Assembly (NCBI RefSeq): GCF_000189275.1
Contig: NZ_AEVT01000018.1
Coordinates: 248,001 to 312,000, forward strand
Direction of reading: 5' to 3'
Origin: Vibrio sinaloensis DSM 21326
GTDB lineage: Bacteria; Pseudomonadota; Gammaproteobacteria; Enterobacterales; Vibrionaceae
Length of the DNA stretch: 64,000 nucleotides
This document shows positions 42,561 through 51,854 of the stretch, piece after piece. Both the position numbers and the translations under genes were made by a program. A model generated the notes under the pieces. That model was not told the origin of the DNA. It ran no database searches and was given only the letters and a program-made list of their open reading frames with translations. How positions within the stretch are numbered: the first letter of the stretch is position 1; the number at the start of each line of letters is the position of its first letter.

Positions 42561-45059
42561 ATGGAACTTAAAAAACTTACAGTCGCAGTGGTCAGTACGC
42601 TTCTGAGCATGAACGTGCTCGCGGTTAGCGAACCGCAACCTCAAGTGGTCGATAGAGATGGACATAGTGATCATGACCATCATCACGGTGTTGAGGACTC
42701 AACTCCCCACTACAGTCCACAGAAAGCGTTACCAAAACAACCGCAAACCAATCAGGAGATGATCACCCCTTTCAACGCCATCAGTCGCGCAGCGCAACCA
42801 CTAGAAGCGAGCGAGCCATGTGACGTAACGGCATTTGCGACCACCAATAGCACCGCGCTGATCGGACAAATTACAGGTCAAGGTGCAGATTGTGTCAATG
42901 AACTGTTTTCTGCGGCGAGCGACGTGCAAGTTACTGCGTTTGGCTCAAGTAATATGTACAACGTCGCTAAGCATACGGTCAACTTAGCGCGCAATTATCA
43001 AGGCGGTGGAAGCGAAGAACTTGAAGCGCTGTTTCTTTATCTGAGAGCGGGTTACTACGCTGAGTTTTACAACGACAATATTGACTTTACTACTTGGGTC
43101 CAACCCGCAGTGAAAGAAGCCGTTGATGCTTTTGTTGCCAATGCGGCATTCTATGAAAACAGCGATGCGCATGGCAAAGTGCTCGCCGAGGTGATCACCA
43201 CCATGGACAGTGCCGGCTTACAGCACGAGTACTTGGCTATTGTGACACAGTGGCTAAATCGATGGGATCGCAGTTACGCGCAGAGTTGGAACATGCGAAA
43301 TGCGGTTAATGGTGTGTTTACTATTTTGTTTGGTGGGCAATGGAACAGTGAGTACGTACGTTTGATTGGAAGCCAAACCGAGCTGGTTAACGCTCTCGCC
43401 GCATTCGCTCTGAATCGTGATTCGATTGGTCAAGCCGATGAGTTTATGACGGCCAATGCTGGACGAGAGTTAGGTCGTTTAACTCAGTACAAAAATACCG
43501 TTATCGCGACGCCGGTGCGCGAAAAAATCAACCAGATATTCACCCAGTATGAAATGTTTGGATTCGGTGACACAGTGTGGCTGGCAACCGCTGACAGTGC
43601 TTCCTATTATGTCGATTGTTCTGCTTTTGGAATCTGCAATTTTGAACAACAGTTAAAATCTAAAGTGTTGGCGCAAAGCTACACCTGTAGTCCAACCATT
43701 CGAATTCTCTCCCAAAATATGACGCCAGCTCAGCACCAAGCCGCCTGTGAAAAAATGGGGTATGAAGAGGGGTATTTCCATACTCGATTAGAAACTGGCA
43801 ACCAACCAGTCGCGGATGACCACAATATCCAACTGCAAGTGAATATCTTTGATAGTAGCGATGACTATGGCAAATACGCTGGGCCAATCTTTGACATCGA
43901 CACCAATAATGGCGGTATGTATCTCGAAGGTGACCCAGCTACACCAGGTAACATTCCAAACTTTATTGCTTATGAAGCCTCTTATGCTAATGCTGAACAT
44001 TTCGTCTGGAACCTAGAGCATGAGTACGTTCACTATCTTGATGGACGTTTTGATATGTACGGTGGGTTTAGTCATCCAACTGAAAAGGTTGTGTGGTGGA
44101 GTGAAGGGGTTGCTGAATACGTGGCTAACGAAGATCACAACCCGAGAGCGTTAGAAACGATTCAAGATGGGTCAACGTACACGCTAAGCCAAATCTTTGA
44201 GACAACCTATGATGGCTTTGACGTTGACCGTATCTACCGCTGGGGTTACTTAGCGGTGCGATTCATGTTTGAGCGCCACATGGATGAGGTCAACCGTATG
44301 CTGGTGGAAACACGTTCAGGGAATTGGGCGGCGTATAAAACCATTATTACTCAATGGTCGAGTGACTATCAGAGTGAATTTGAACAGTGGCAACAAGAAT
44401 TGGTGAATGGCGGTCCACAGCAGACTCCACCCAATGCCGCTATCACAGTAACCAACGAGGCAAAGGTTAATGAAACAGTTACATTCAGCAGCGCACGCAG
44501 CACGGATACAGACGGTCAAATTGTCGACTACTTCTGGGAGTTCGGCGACGGCGCGACAAGTCGCGAGGCCAATCCGACGCACCAATTCAGCCGTGCGGGT
44601 AACTACACGGTTCGCCTAACGGTCACCGATAATGATGGATTGACAGCAGAGACCTATGCACCGCTAACGATTTTGGATGACTCACAGGGTGGAAACCCGA
44701 GTTTGCCGCAAGATTGTGCTCAGCGTAGCAAAATTTCTGGCGGTCAACTGGTCGTAGGGGAGGCGGTGTGTCTAGAGAGTCAATCCACCATTTGGCTGTC
44801 TATCCCCGCAGTAAACGAATCCAGCACAATGTCGATCACCTCGGCTAATGGCAGTGGCGATTTAAAGCTGGAATACAGTAACTTTGCGTGGCCGAACAGT
44901 GAAGGTTCAAATTTGCATGGTTGGTCAGCGAACCCTGGTAATGGTGAGTGTATAACGGTTAACGGTCAGGCCAACTATTGGGGCTATCTCAAAGTCTCCG
45001 GTGACTTTGCCAATGCCGCGCTGGTGGTCGATTTTGATACACCGGGATGCCGCCAATAA
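42561..45059 (+). CDS. M9-family secreted collagenase
   Basis: This 832-residue metalloprotease belongs to the Vibrio collagenase group of M9. A signal peptide ends near VLA (residue 21). A His/Asp-rich stretch lies at about 35-44 in the propeptide. The large activator/peptidase unit carries the zinc site HEYVH (His487, Glu488, His491) and a downstream Glu515 in WWSEGVAEY. A PKD domain (about 635-710, STDTDGQIVDYFWEFGDGA) and a C-terminal pre-peptidase-like/collagen-binding domain follow. It digests native collagen or gelatin outside the cell. The ATG at 42561 is preferred over a GTG at 42528. A strong terminator follows. Confidence 0.92.
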   Translation: MELKKLTVAVVSTLLSMNVLAVSEPQPQVVDRDGHSDHDHHHGVEDSTPHYSPQKALPKQPQTNQEMITPFNAISRAAQPLEASEPCDVTAFATTNSTALIGQITGQGADCVNELFSAASDVQVTAFGSSNMYNVAKHTVNLARNYQGGGSEELEALFLYLRAGYYAEFYNDNIDFTTWVQPAVKEAVDAFVANAAFYENSDAHGKVLAEVITTMDSAGLQHEYLAIVTQWLNRWDRSYAQSWNMRNAVNGVFTILFGGQWNSEYVRLIGSQTELVNALAAFALNRDSIGQADEFMTANAGRELGRLTQYKNTVIATPVREKINQIFTQYEMFGFGDTVWLATADSASYYVDCSAFGICNFEQQLKSKVLAQSYTCSPTIRILSQNMTPAQHQAACEKMGYEEGYFHTRLETGNQPVADDHNIQLQVNIFDSSDDYGKYAGPIFDIDTNNGGMYLEGDPATPGNIPNFIAYEASYANAEHFVWNLEHEYVHYLDGRFDMYGGFSHPTEKVVWWSEGVAEYVANEDHNPRALETIQDGSTYTLSQIFETTYDGFDVDRIYRWGYLAVRFMFERHMDEVNRMLVETRSGNWAAYKTIITQWSSDYQSEFEQWQQELVNGGPQQTPPNAAITVTNEAKVNETVTFSSARSTDTDGQIVDYFWEFGDGATSREANPTHQFSRAGNYTVRLTVTDNDGLTAETYAPLTILDDSQGGNPSLPQDCAQRSKISGGQLVVGEAVCLESQSTIWLSIPAVNESSTMSITSANGSGDLKLEYSNFAWPNSEGSNLHGWSANPGNGECITVNGQANYWGYLKVSGDFANAALVVDFDTPGCRQ

Positions 45060-45069
45060 CTATAACTTC

Positions 45070-45094
45070 AAGCCCAGCTCATGCTGGGCTTTTT
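45070..45094 (+). terminator. Terminator after collagenase
   Basis: A 9-bp stem, AAGCCCAGC/GCTGGGCTT (45070-45078 with 45083-45091), with a 4-nt loop and T-run. Confidence 0.85.
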
Positions 45095-45259
45095 GTTTAG
45101 AGGCAATGCGACTTCGTCGAATCAAAACGTGGTTAGTTATCTTGCATGGTGTTTAGGCAGCTCACTAAATTACTGTGAAATTTACAATGTAAATGATTGA
45201 GCCAAAGTGAGGTTTGGCACTACTCTCTAGCCAAGAACAATGCCGTATTCAAGCCGTGA

Positions 45260-45802
45260 TTATTCAACCGTTATTGCCACGTAGTTGGTTACAAATGGTG
45301 AGATGGTCACTTCGTTAGCCACATAGAAGTTATTACCAGTGTTACTGGATTCGAGCTTGAAATAGTAGGTGCCTGAAGCGACTGAGATATCTTTGTTGAA
45401 ACCAGTATTAAATTTCACTTTATCGTCAACCAGCCAACCCTCTTTGGTGACTTCATAGATATAACCACCGCAGTTGACGGATCCAATGCGTGGGTGGATG
45501 CAACTTTCTAACACTAAAGTTGTTTTGGAGTTAGGATTTTTTTCAGTACGGGTGACCTCTATGGTGCCGTAATCTTTTTTTTGTCTCGTTGCGAACGCAG
45601 TGTATAGAGGTTCCTTTTCCACGCTGTAGCTTTTTCCATTCTTAACGACGGAGCCGTTACTGCTGCCTCCTACGGAGCCAAGTACTCCATTGATAGCACC
45701 ATTTACCCCATCATTAACAACGTTTTCAATATCGTTGCTTGAACACCCAAACAGAGCGATAGAAGTAGCAAATGCCAAGCTGGCTTTGGCAAATTTCATC
45801 AT
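45260..45802 (-). CDS. Hypothetical lipoprotein with Gly-rich linker
   Basis: This is a 180-residue predicted lipoprotein: the signal peptide ends in a LFGC lipobox (Cys20), followed by a Gly/Asn/Ser-rich linker (about 30-52). A folded beta-rich domain (about 60-180) contains a pair of cysteines, in ESCIHPRIGSVNCGGY. The ATG at 45802 has AAGGATT upstream and an adjacent second ATG. No family is recognised. Confidence 0.75.
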   Translation of the reverse strand: MMKFAKASLAFATSIALFGCSSNDIENVVNDGVNGAINGVLGSVGGSSNGSVVKNGKSYSVEKEPLYTAFATRQKKDYGTIEVTRTEKNPNSKTTLVLESCIHPRIGSVNCGGYIYEVTKEGWLVDDKVKFNTGFNKDISVASGTYYFKLESSNTGNNFYVANEVTISPFVTNYVAITVE

Positions 45803-46033
45803 GGTTTCTAATCCTTATAAGCGACTAACTTAGATAAATATTATTGTTATGAATATGTTGGGTGTTATTTATAAAATAGATTGAGCTGAGCGATGAGCAT
45901 AAGAGTGAATAACTTTGAGCTTAAATGGAGAGATTGCTGTCTATCTCGTTAATGAGAACTGTTTTCACTTTGTTCACCGAGTTGTATACGCAGAAAGGGA
46001 GTTCGCTACACCGATGGGCAGTAAGGATAAAAT

Positions 46034-46061
46034 TTGATCAAATATGCGATGTGTATATAAT
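46034..46061 (+). promoter_or_regulatory. Strong promoter of the ParD-like/map operon
   Basis: TTGATC (46034-46039) and consensus TATAAT (46056-46061) are separated by 16 bp. They would start a transcript with only about 25 bases before the ATG. Confidence 0.65.
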
Positions 46062-46078
46062 TCGTATATTAAACGAAT
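46060..46078. promoter_or_regulatory. Operator-like dyad overlapping the predicted start site
   Basis: ATTCGT-N7-ACGAAT is a perfect 6-bp inverted repeat extending AT-rich on both sides. It overlaps the -10 end and start site of the promoter and suits autoregulation by a ribbon-helix-helix protein. Confidence 0.55.
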
Positions 46079-46092
46079 ATGGTGTACTAGCT

Positions 46093-46320
46093 ATGGGTAT
46101 AGTAAAAATCTCGGATGAACTGCACGAGGAGTTACGTAAGGCGAGCTCGGTGATGTCACGTTCAATCAATTCACAGGCGGAGTTCTGGATCAAAATAGGC
46201 ATGCTCGCGGAGCTTCATCCGCAACTCTCATTTAACCAACTGGTGAGTGATCTCATGAAGTCGGCGCAAGTGTCGAGCCACAACCTTTCTACTTCTGAGA
46301 GTGTCGCAGCCAATGACTAA
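46093..46320 (+). CDS. ParD-like ribbon-helix-helix protein
   Basis: This 75-residue protein begins MGIVKISDELHEELRKASSV, a ribbon-helix-helix DNA-binding strand and helix, followed by MSRSINSQAEFWIKIGMLAEL. This is the ParD-like (DUF3423) pattern related to type II antitoxins. No ParE-like toxin gene is adjacent; instead the stop overlaps a methionine aminopeptidase gene. The ATG at 46093 gives the family start; the longer upstream frame from 45925 is not supported. A promoter and dyad lie immediately upstream, so it is probably autoregulated. Confidence 0.82.
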   Translation: MGIVKISDELHEELRKASSVMSRSINSQAEFWIKIGMLAELHPQLSFNQLVSDLMKSAQVSSHNLSTSESVAAND

Positions 46321-47101
46321 TCCAGTCACGATTAAGTCAGCTAATGAAGTGGAGCTGATGCGAGAGTCAGGTAAGTTGTTGGCCAGCGTATTTGAAATGC
46401 TGGAAGGGTATGTTCGCCCTGGCCTTTCAACGATGGAGATCAACGATACTGTCGAGCGATTCATTGTCGATCAACTGCATGCTCGTCCAGCCAGCAAGGG
46501 TCAATATGATTATCAATATGTACTTAACTCCTCTCTGAATGACGTTGTATGTCATGGTGTGCCAAAAGCTAATCAGATCTTGAAAAACGGTGATATTGTC
46601 AATCTAGACATCACCTTAGAGAAGAAGGGTTTTATTGCAGATTCGAGCAAAATGTTCGTCATGCCGGGTGCCACACCATTGGCGAAAAAGCTTGTGGAGG
46701 TCACGTATCAGGCAATGTGGCAAGGGATCTCGCAAGTTAAGCCGGGGGCACGGCTGGGGGATATCGGCCACGCGATTCAAAGCTACGCCGAGTCTTTTGG
46801 TTACAGCATTGTACGAGAGTACTGTGGTCATGGTATTGGTCGCGAAATGCATGAAGCTCCACAAGTCTTACACTACGGTTTGCCCGATACTGGGTTAGTG
46901 CTCAAAGAGGGTATGACTTTCACCATTGAACCTATGGTCAATCAAGGAACCGCAAAAACTAAGACCAAGAAAGACGGTTGGACGGTTGTAACGCGCGATA
47001 AAAAACTGTCAGCTCAGTGCGAGCACACCATACTCGTAACGGCGAATGGGTATGAAGTTCTCACTCTGAGAGCAGATGAAGCGCTGCCAGAAAGTCAATA
47101 A
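46313..47101 (+). CDS. map: Type I methionine aminopeptidase, ParD-associated
   Basis: This 262-residue M24 peptidase has all five metal ligands in recognisable positions: NLDITLEKKGFIADSSKMF supplies two Asp, CGHGIGREMHE the His, FTIEPMV a Glu and QCEHTILV the last Glu. His in VCHGVPK is the catalytic histidine. It removes N-terminal Met from nascent proteins. It overlaps the ParD-like gene by 8 bp and is therefore not the housekeeping map beside rpsB; it is likely a second copy. The ATG at 46313 is preferred to a GTG at 46301. Confidence 0.9.
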   Translation: MTNPVTIKSANEVELMRESGKLLASVFEMLEGYVRPGLSTMEINDTVERFIVDQLHARPASKGQYDYQYVLNSSLNDVVCHGVPKANQILKNGDIVNLDITLEKKGFIADSSKMFVMPGATPLAKKLVEVTYQAMWQGISQVKPGARLGDIGHAIQSYAESFGYSIVREYCGHGIGREMHEAPQVLHYGLPDTGLVLKEGMTFTIEPMVNQGTAKTKTKKDGWTVVTRDKKLSAQCEHTILVTANGYEVLTLRADEALPESQ

Positions 47102-47123
47102 AGGCTTCTGACAGCGTGGAGGG

Positions 47124-48911
47124 TTAAATAGCGGCGGTGGCTTGTTGCAACCAAGCTTGTTCTTGTGAGTTAAGGTCGCCAGATAGGGCTTGCCAACAGC
47201 GCTGATGATAGCGGTTTAACCAATCAATCTCTGACTGTTCGAGCAGGGATTTATCCAGCATATGAGTGGCGATTGGCGCCAAAGTGATGGTTTCAAATCC
47301 GTAAAAGGTGCCAAACTCATTTTCTTCAATTTCCACCACTTTCATGATGTTTTCAATACGCACTCCATGAACTCCCTCACGATAGACGCCTGGTTCATTG
47401 GTGATCACCATGCCCGGTTTCAGAGCGACTTCCGCGGGGTTTTGTGAAAAGTTCTGCGGCCCTTCGTGAACGTTGAGACACATGCCTACGCCATGCCCAG
47501 TACCGCATTTGTAATCGATGCCATACTGCCACAATACTCCGCGTGCCATGATGTCGAGGTTTGCTCCAGTCGCACCGCGCATAAAGCGAGATTGAGTCAA
47601 ACGTATTACGGCTTTGAGGACCAGTGTGTAATCGGTGCGCTCGCGATCGCTAGGCGTACCAAAATGAAAAGTGCGAGTAATGTCAGTCGTGCCGCCTGGA
47701 TACTGTGCGCCAGAATCGACTAAGAAAAAGCTTTTCTCCGTGACGTCGTAGTTACTGCTTTCATCGGCTGCGTAGTGCATTTTGGCCCCATGTTCCGCGA
47801 AGCCTGCAATGGTACGAAAGCTCTCACCAATATAGTCTTCATTCAATTTGCGGTAGCCCGTCAAGGTTTGCTCGGCGCTGAGCTCAGTGACTTGGCCACT
47901 TGGCACTTGCTCATCGAGCCACTTCATAAATCTCACCATCGCAATCCCATCTTTGCGTAACGTCTCTTCCATGCTTATTAGCTCGGTAGGGTTTTTCTGC
48001 GCTTTCATGTCCGTGACAATGCAAGGCTGGTTGACTAGCTCAAGTTCTGGTTTGACTTGCTGGACGGTAAGACTGTCGCAATATCTTTCGCTGTAGATAA
48101 CGCGAGCACCGTTTGCTAGTAAGTTCAAAGCGGCACCGAGGTGCTCGTAGTCATGCAGATGAATGTTGTGTTCTGTGAGGCTGGCCACCACTTCGGCCGT
48201 CAGTTTGTCGCTATCAACAAATAATCGTGCGCTACTTTGCTCGACAAGAAGATAGCTTTCAGAGAGAGGGCAGTAAGCGGTATCGCCACCGCGAATATTG
48301 AGTGTCCACATCACATCGTCTAGGGTGGAAATCAGCAAGGCATCCGCTTGTTGCTGGCTTAGGTATTGGCGAAGCACTCTAATCTTGCTACTGGTGGTTT
48401 CCCCTGCAACAGTGAGTGGGTGGGTAAATAAGTGGCCTTTCGGACGACTAGGGCGGTCTAGCCAGAGAGGACTAAGCAAATCGTACTCGAGGACAATCGT
48501 TACAGATTTTCCTGCTAACGCCTCAGTCAATTGACGGTAAAACGACTGGCTGATACTGCGACCATCGACACCCACTTTTGCGCCTTCGGGTAAGGTTTCT
48601 GCGAGCCACTGCGGAATGGTCGGCGTTTCGGCCAATTTGGCTTTAAACAAGCTCAAGCCTGAACCCTGTAACTGCTCTGCTCCTTGAATGTAATAGCGAC
48701 CGTCAGTCCAAAGACCACCGCCTTCAGGCGTAATGACAACATCGCCCGCCGATCCTGTAAAACCTGATATCCACTGTCTTGCCAACCAATACTCGGCAGA
48801 GTATTCGCTAGAATGAGGGTCATTATTGGTGACGATATAAGCATCAAACTCATGGCTTTTCATGCTGTTACGTAATGCGTTCAAACGTTGAGGAATTGTG
48901 GTTAATGTCAT
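47124..48911 (-). CDS. Xaa-Pro aminopeptidase (M24B, aminopeptidase P family)
   Basis: This 595-residue large-form aminopeptidase P has two creatinase-type N-terminal domains (about 1-310) and a C-terminal pita-bread catalytic domain. The metal ligands are visible in LVDSGAQYPGGTTDITRT (two Asp), GTGHGVGMCLNVHEGP (His) and NEPGVYREGVHGVRIEN (Glu). It releases the N-terminal residue from peptides with proline second. The ATG at 48911 overlaps the oppF stop as ATGA, and AGGAAG is well placed; an upstream start at 49016 inside oppF is rejected. It is the last gene of the opp operon. Confidence 0.9.
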   Translation of the reverse strand: MTLTTIPQRLNALRNSMKSHEFDAYIVTNNDPHSSEYSAEYWLARQWISGFTGSAGDVVITPEGGGLWTDGRYYIQGAEQLQGSGLSLFKAKLAETPTIPQWLAETLPEGAKVGVDGRSISQSFYRQLTEALAGKSVTIVLEYDLLSPLWLDRPSRPKGHLFTHPLTVAGETTSSKIRVLRQYLSQQQADALLISTLDDVMWTLNIRGGDTAYCPLSESYLLVEQSSARLFVDSDKLTAEVVASLTEHNIHLHDYEHLGAALNLLANGARVIYSERYCDSLTVQQVKPELELVNQPCIVTDMKAQKNPTELISMEETLRKDGIAMVRFMKWLDEQVPSGQVTELSAEQTLTGYRKLNEDYIGESFRTIAGFAEHGAKMHYAADESSNYDVTEKSFFLVDSGAQYPGGTTDITRTFHFGTPSDRERTDYTLVLKAVIRLTQSRFMRGATGANLDIMARGVLWQYGIDYKCGTGHGVGMCLNVHEGPQNFSQNPAEVALKPGMVITNEPGVYREGVHGVRIENIMKVVEIEENEFGTFYGFETITLAPIATHMLDKSLLEQSEIDWLNRYHQRCWQALSGDLNSQEQAWLQQATAAI

Positions 48912-49906
48912 AGAGCAGGACTTCCTAGCAGAGTATGGGTACAGAAAATATGGTGGTCTGGCTGACCACTTCGTGTCGGGTTTTGTTCGCCACACAGTTC
49001 GGTCGCACTGGGGCAACGTGTGCGGAACACACAGCCACTGGGTGGATTTAGCGGCGAGGGCAAATCACCGGGCAGTAGCTGAATGTCTCGTTGGCGAGCC
49101 AATGTTGGATGAGCAATCGGGACAGCGGAAAGTAGAGCCTTGGTGTACGGATGCTGGGCTTGGTCAAATACTTTGTCATAGCGACCGACTTCCATGGGCT
49201 TGCCTAAATACATCACCATGACGCGGTCGCTGATATGACGAACCACGCTGAGATCATGGGCGATCATCACTAGCGTCAGCCCCATTTCTTGCTTTAAATC
49301 ATCGAGTAAGTTGATTACTTGAGCTTGGATGGAGACATCCAATGCGCTGACTGGCTCATCGCACACCACCAGATCGGGTTTGAGGATCAAAGCACGCGCT
49401 ATGCCGACTCGCTGGCATTGGCCGCCTGAAAACTCATGGGGGTAGCGGTTTCGTTGACTGGCAAGTAAGCCAACTTTGTCCATCATGGCGATAACTCGTC
49501 GTTCAACTTCTGGACGTTTTAAGTGTGGTTCGTGGGTGAGTAAAGGCTCTGCAATACACTCCGAAATTGTTAAGCGAGGATTTAAGCATGCGGACGGGTC
49601 TTGAAACACCATTTGGAATTCACGGCGACGCACCGCTAACTCATGTTTGCCAAATCCGCGCATGTTTTCACCTTTCCAGTTTAGCTCTCCGGAAGACGGT
49701 TCGATAAGGCGCAGTAGGGCTCGGGCAAGGGTCGATTTACCACAACCGGACTCTCCCACCACCCCAAGTGTTTCACCGCGGTAGACGTCAAGGTCAATAC
49801 CATCCACCGCTTTAACCACTTTTCGTTTACTGGGAAGAATGTGCTTATTGATTGGGAAATGGACCTTTAAGTCACGTGCTGATAGCAATATCTCTTGATG
49901 GGGCAT
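48908..49906 (-). CDS. oppF: Oligopeptide ABC transporter ATP-binding protein OppF
   Basis: This 332-residue ABC ATPase has Walker A GESGCGKST, signature FSGGQCQR and Walker B VVCDEPVSALD. It ends with the Opp/Dpp-type C-terminal cysteine cluster (CVFRTRCP...C...C), which often binds an iron-sulfur cluster. It couples ATP hydrolysis to peptide import with OppD and the OppB/OppC permeases. It starts 9 bp after oppD and overlaps the aminopeptidase gene. Confidence 0.93.
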   Translation of the reverse strand: MPHQEILLSARDLKVHFPINKHILPSKRKVVKAVDGIDLDVYRGETLGVVGESGCGKSTLARALLRLIEPSSGELNWKGENMRGFGKHELAVRRREFQMVFQDPSACLNPRLTISECIAEPLLTHEPHLKRPEVERRVIAMMDKVGLLASQRNRYPHEFSGGQCQRVGIARALILKPDLVVCDEPVSALDVSIQAQVINLLDDLKQEMGLTLVMIAHDLSVVRHISDRVMVMYLGKPMEVGRYDKVFDQAQHPYTKALLSAVPIAHPTLARQRDIQLLPGDLPSPLNPPSGCVFRTRCPSATELCGEQNPTRSGQPDHHIFCTHTLLGSPAL

Positions 49907-49915
49907 TTTTATCTC

Positions 49916-50905
49916 CTAAGCGCGTCGAACGATGGGGGTAATGATGTCACTTGGTGTGACATGACATGCCAGTCCTTGTGAGGAGGTCAGTGAGCGAAAC
50001 GCAGGCATAGCGGCACTGCACTCCGCTCGATACTGATGACAGCGCTCTTTAAATGGACAGCCTTTATTATGAATAAGTGCACTGGGTGGATTACCGGGAA
50101 TGGTCGGCAAGCGAGCCATATCTTGGGTAATCGATGGGATAGCCTTAAGTAAGCCTTGCGTGTATGGGTGGGCGGGAGAGTCAAAAATAGAATCGGTATC
50201 TGACTCTTCCATTTTACGCCCTCCGTACATGACCAATACCCGGTCACACATTTCGGCGACGACGCCCATATCGTGTGTAATCAGCAAAATGGCGGTATTG
50301 AACTCTGCTTGTAGCTCACGAAGTAAGGCTAAGATCTGTGCTTGAACCGTGACATCCAAAGCCGTGGTGGGTTCATCGGCGATCAAGAGTTCTGGTTTAC
50401 ATAAAAGAGCCATCGCAATCATGACTCGTTGGCGCATGCCACCAGACATCTCATGTGGGTATTGCGCCATTCGGGTCGCTGCCGAAGGAATGCGTACCGC
50501 ATCAAGCATCGCAATCGCTTCTTGTTCAGCAGAGTGACGGCTCATCCCTTTGTGAATCATCAATACTTCTGAAAGTTGTTTACCCACTTTCATAAATGGA
50601 TTGAGAGAGGTCATCGGGTCTTGGAAGATCATGCCGATTTTCTCCGCACGAACGTGGTTGAGCTGGCTTTTGGTCATGGTCAGCAGGTTTTCACCATGAA
50701 AGTTAGCCGCGCCGCTGACGACTCCGTTATCGGCAGTAAGCCCCATCAAAGCAAAGACCGACTGGCTTTTGCCAGAGCCGGACTCGCCGACGATGCCGAG
50801 TGTCTCCCCTTTATTCACGGAATAAGAAAGATCGCTGACCGCTTGAACTAAGCCGTCGGGCGTCTGAAAGCGAACGTTCATGTTCTCGATAGATAGAATA
50901 CTCAT
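49916..50905 (-). CDS. oppD: Oligopeptide ABC transporter ATP-binding protein OppD
   Basis: This 329-residue ABC ATPase has Walker [11 protein letters not shown], signature MSGGMRQR and Walker [15 protein letters not shown]-terminal cysteine cluster includes GCPFKERC. It is paired with OppF as the heterodimeric motor of the peptide importer. It starts 9 bp after the oppC stop. Confidence 0.93.
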   Translation of the reverse strand: MSILSIENMNVRFQTPDGLVQAVSDLSYSVNKGETLGIVGESGSGKSQSVFALMGLTADNGVVSGAANFHGENLLTMTKSQLNHVRAEKIGMIFQDPMTSLNPFMKVGKQLSEVLMIHKGMSRHSAEQEAIAMLDAVRIPSAATRMAQYPHEMSGGMRQRVMIAMALLCKPELLIADEPTTALDVTVQAQILALLRELQAEFNTAILLITHDMGVVAEMCDRVLVMYGGRKMEESDTDSIFDSPAHPYTQGLLKAIPSITQDMARLPTIPGNPPSALIHNKGCPFKERCHQYRAECSAAMPAFRSLTSSQGLACHVTPSDIITPIVRRA

Positions 50906-50914
50906 AGCAGCTCC

Positions 50915-51844
50915 TTAGCGATCTTTCGGGTCGAGCGCGTCGCGCAAGCCATCACCAATAAAGTTAAAACAGAACAGGGTGGCGACGAGAAACAGAGACG
51001 GGAACAGCAATTGCCAGAGCGCGACATCTATGGTTTTGGCCCCTTCTGATATTAGTATCCCCCAGCTGGTATCCGGTGGCTGAACGCCGAGGCCAAGGAA
51101 GCTTAAAAACGATTCAAACATGATAAAACCCGGTACCATGAGCGAGGAATAGACCATGACGATACCCAGCACATTAGGCAGCACATGACGACGCACGATA
51201 GTAAAACGGGATACGCCTATAGAGTGGGCGGCTTCAATAAACTCTCGTTTCTTAATACTGAATGTGACGCCACGAACGACCCGAGCAATTCCCAACCAAG
51301 AGACCATGCCTATGACGACAAAGATCAGATAGATGTTATTGCCAAACAGAGTGACGAATAGGATTACGAGGAACATAAACGGCACCGAGTCGAGCACTTC
51401 GATGATGCGCATCATGGTGCTGTCCACTAAGCCACCCATGTAGCCAGACAGAGCGCCCCAAGCCGTACCGATAACAACAGCCACCAAAGCGCCCATAAAG
51501 CCGACCATAATCGACAGTCGCCCTCCTTGCATGGTTCTAGCGAACAAGTCTTGGCCTAAATCATCGGTACCAAAATAGTGGCCAGAGCTGATAGACGGTT
51601 TGCCCAGTTCATAAGGATCGACAACCACATTCCAGTCAATTTCATCATGGCCAAAAGCAGCAAGGTGCGGGCCGAACGTTATACATAGGACAATAAAGCA
51701 CAGCACGTAGATTGAGGTCATGGCGGCGCGGTTTTGGCGAAAGCGAGTCCAGGCGTCCTGCCACAAGCTGCGGCCTTCAACCGCTTCCAAATTAGAGCTC
51801 ATTTGATCCGCCAGCTCATTGGCATCAATGCGTTTAGTTAACAT
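50915..51844 (-). CDS. oppC: Oligopeptide ABC transporter permease OppC
   Basis: This 309-residue permease has about six helices and a cytosolic N-terminal extension. The EAA-loop region reads EAAHSIGVSRFTIVRRHVLPN, which contacts the ATPases. The family segment FGTDDLGQDLFARTMQGGR precedes the core. It starts 10 bp after oppB. Confidence 0.92.
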   Translation of the reverse strand: MLTKRIDANELADQMSSNLEAVEGRSLWQDAWTRFRQNRAAMTSIYVLCFIVLCITFGPHLAAFGHDEIDWNVVVDPYELGKPSISSGHYFGTDDLGQDLFARTMQGGRLSIMVGFMGALVAVVIGTAWGALSGYMGGLVDSTMMRIIEVLDSVPFMFLVILFVTLFGNNIYLIFVVIGMVSWLGIARVVRGVTFSIKKREFIEAAHSIGVSRFTIVRRHVLPNVLGIVMVYSSLMVPGFIMFESFLSFLGLGVQPPDTSWGILISEGAKTIDVALWQLLFPSLFLVATLFCFNFIGDGLRDALDPKDR

Positions 51845-51854
51845 TCGTCACCTC

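Noticed and set aside
45925..46092. N-terminal extension of the ParD-like protein
   Set aside because: It covers the consensus promoter and dyad and is unrelated to the family start MGIVKIS.
48912..49016. N-terminal extension of the Xaa-Pro aminopeptidase
   Set aside because: It lies inside oppF, resembles nothing in aminopeptidase P, and the ATG at 48911 has a good ribosome site and an ATGA overlap.
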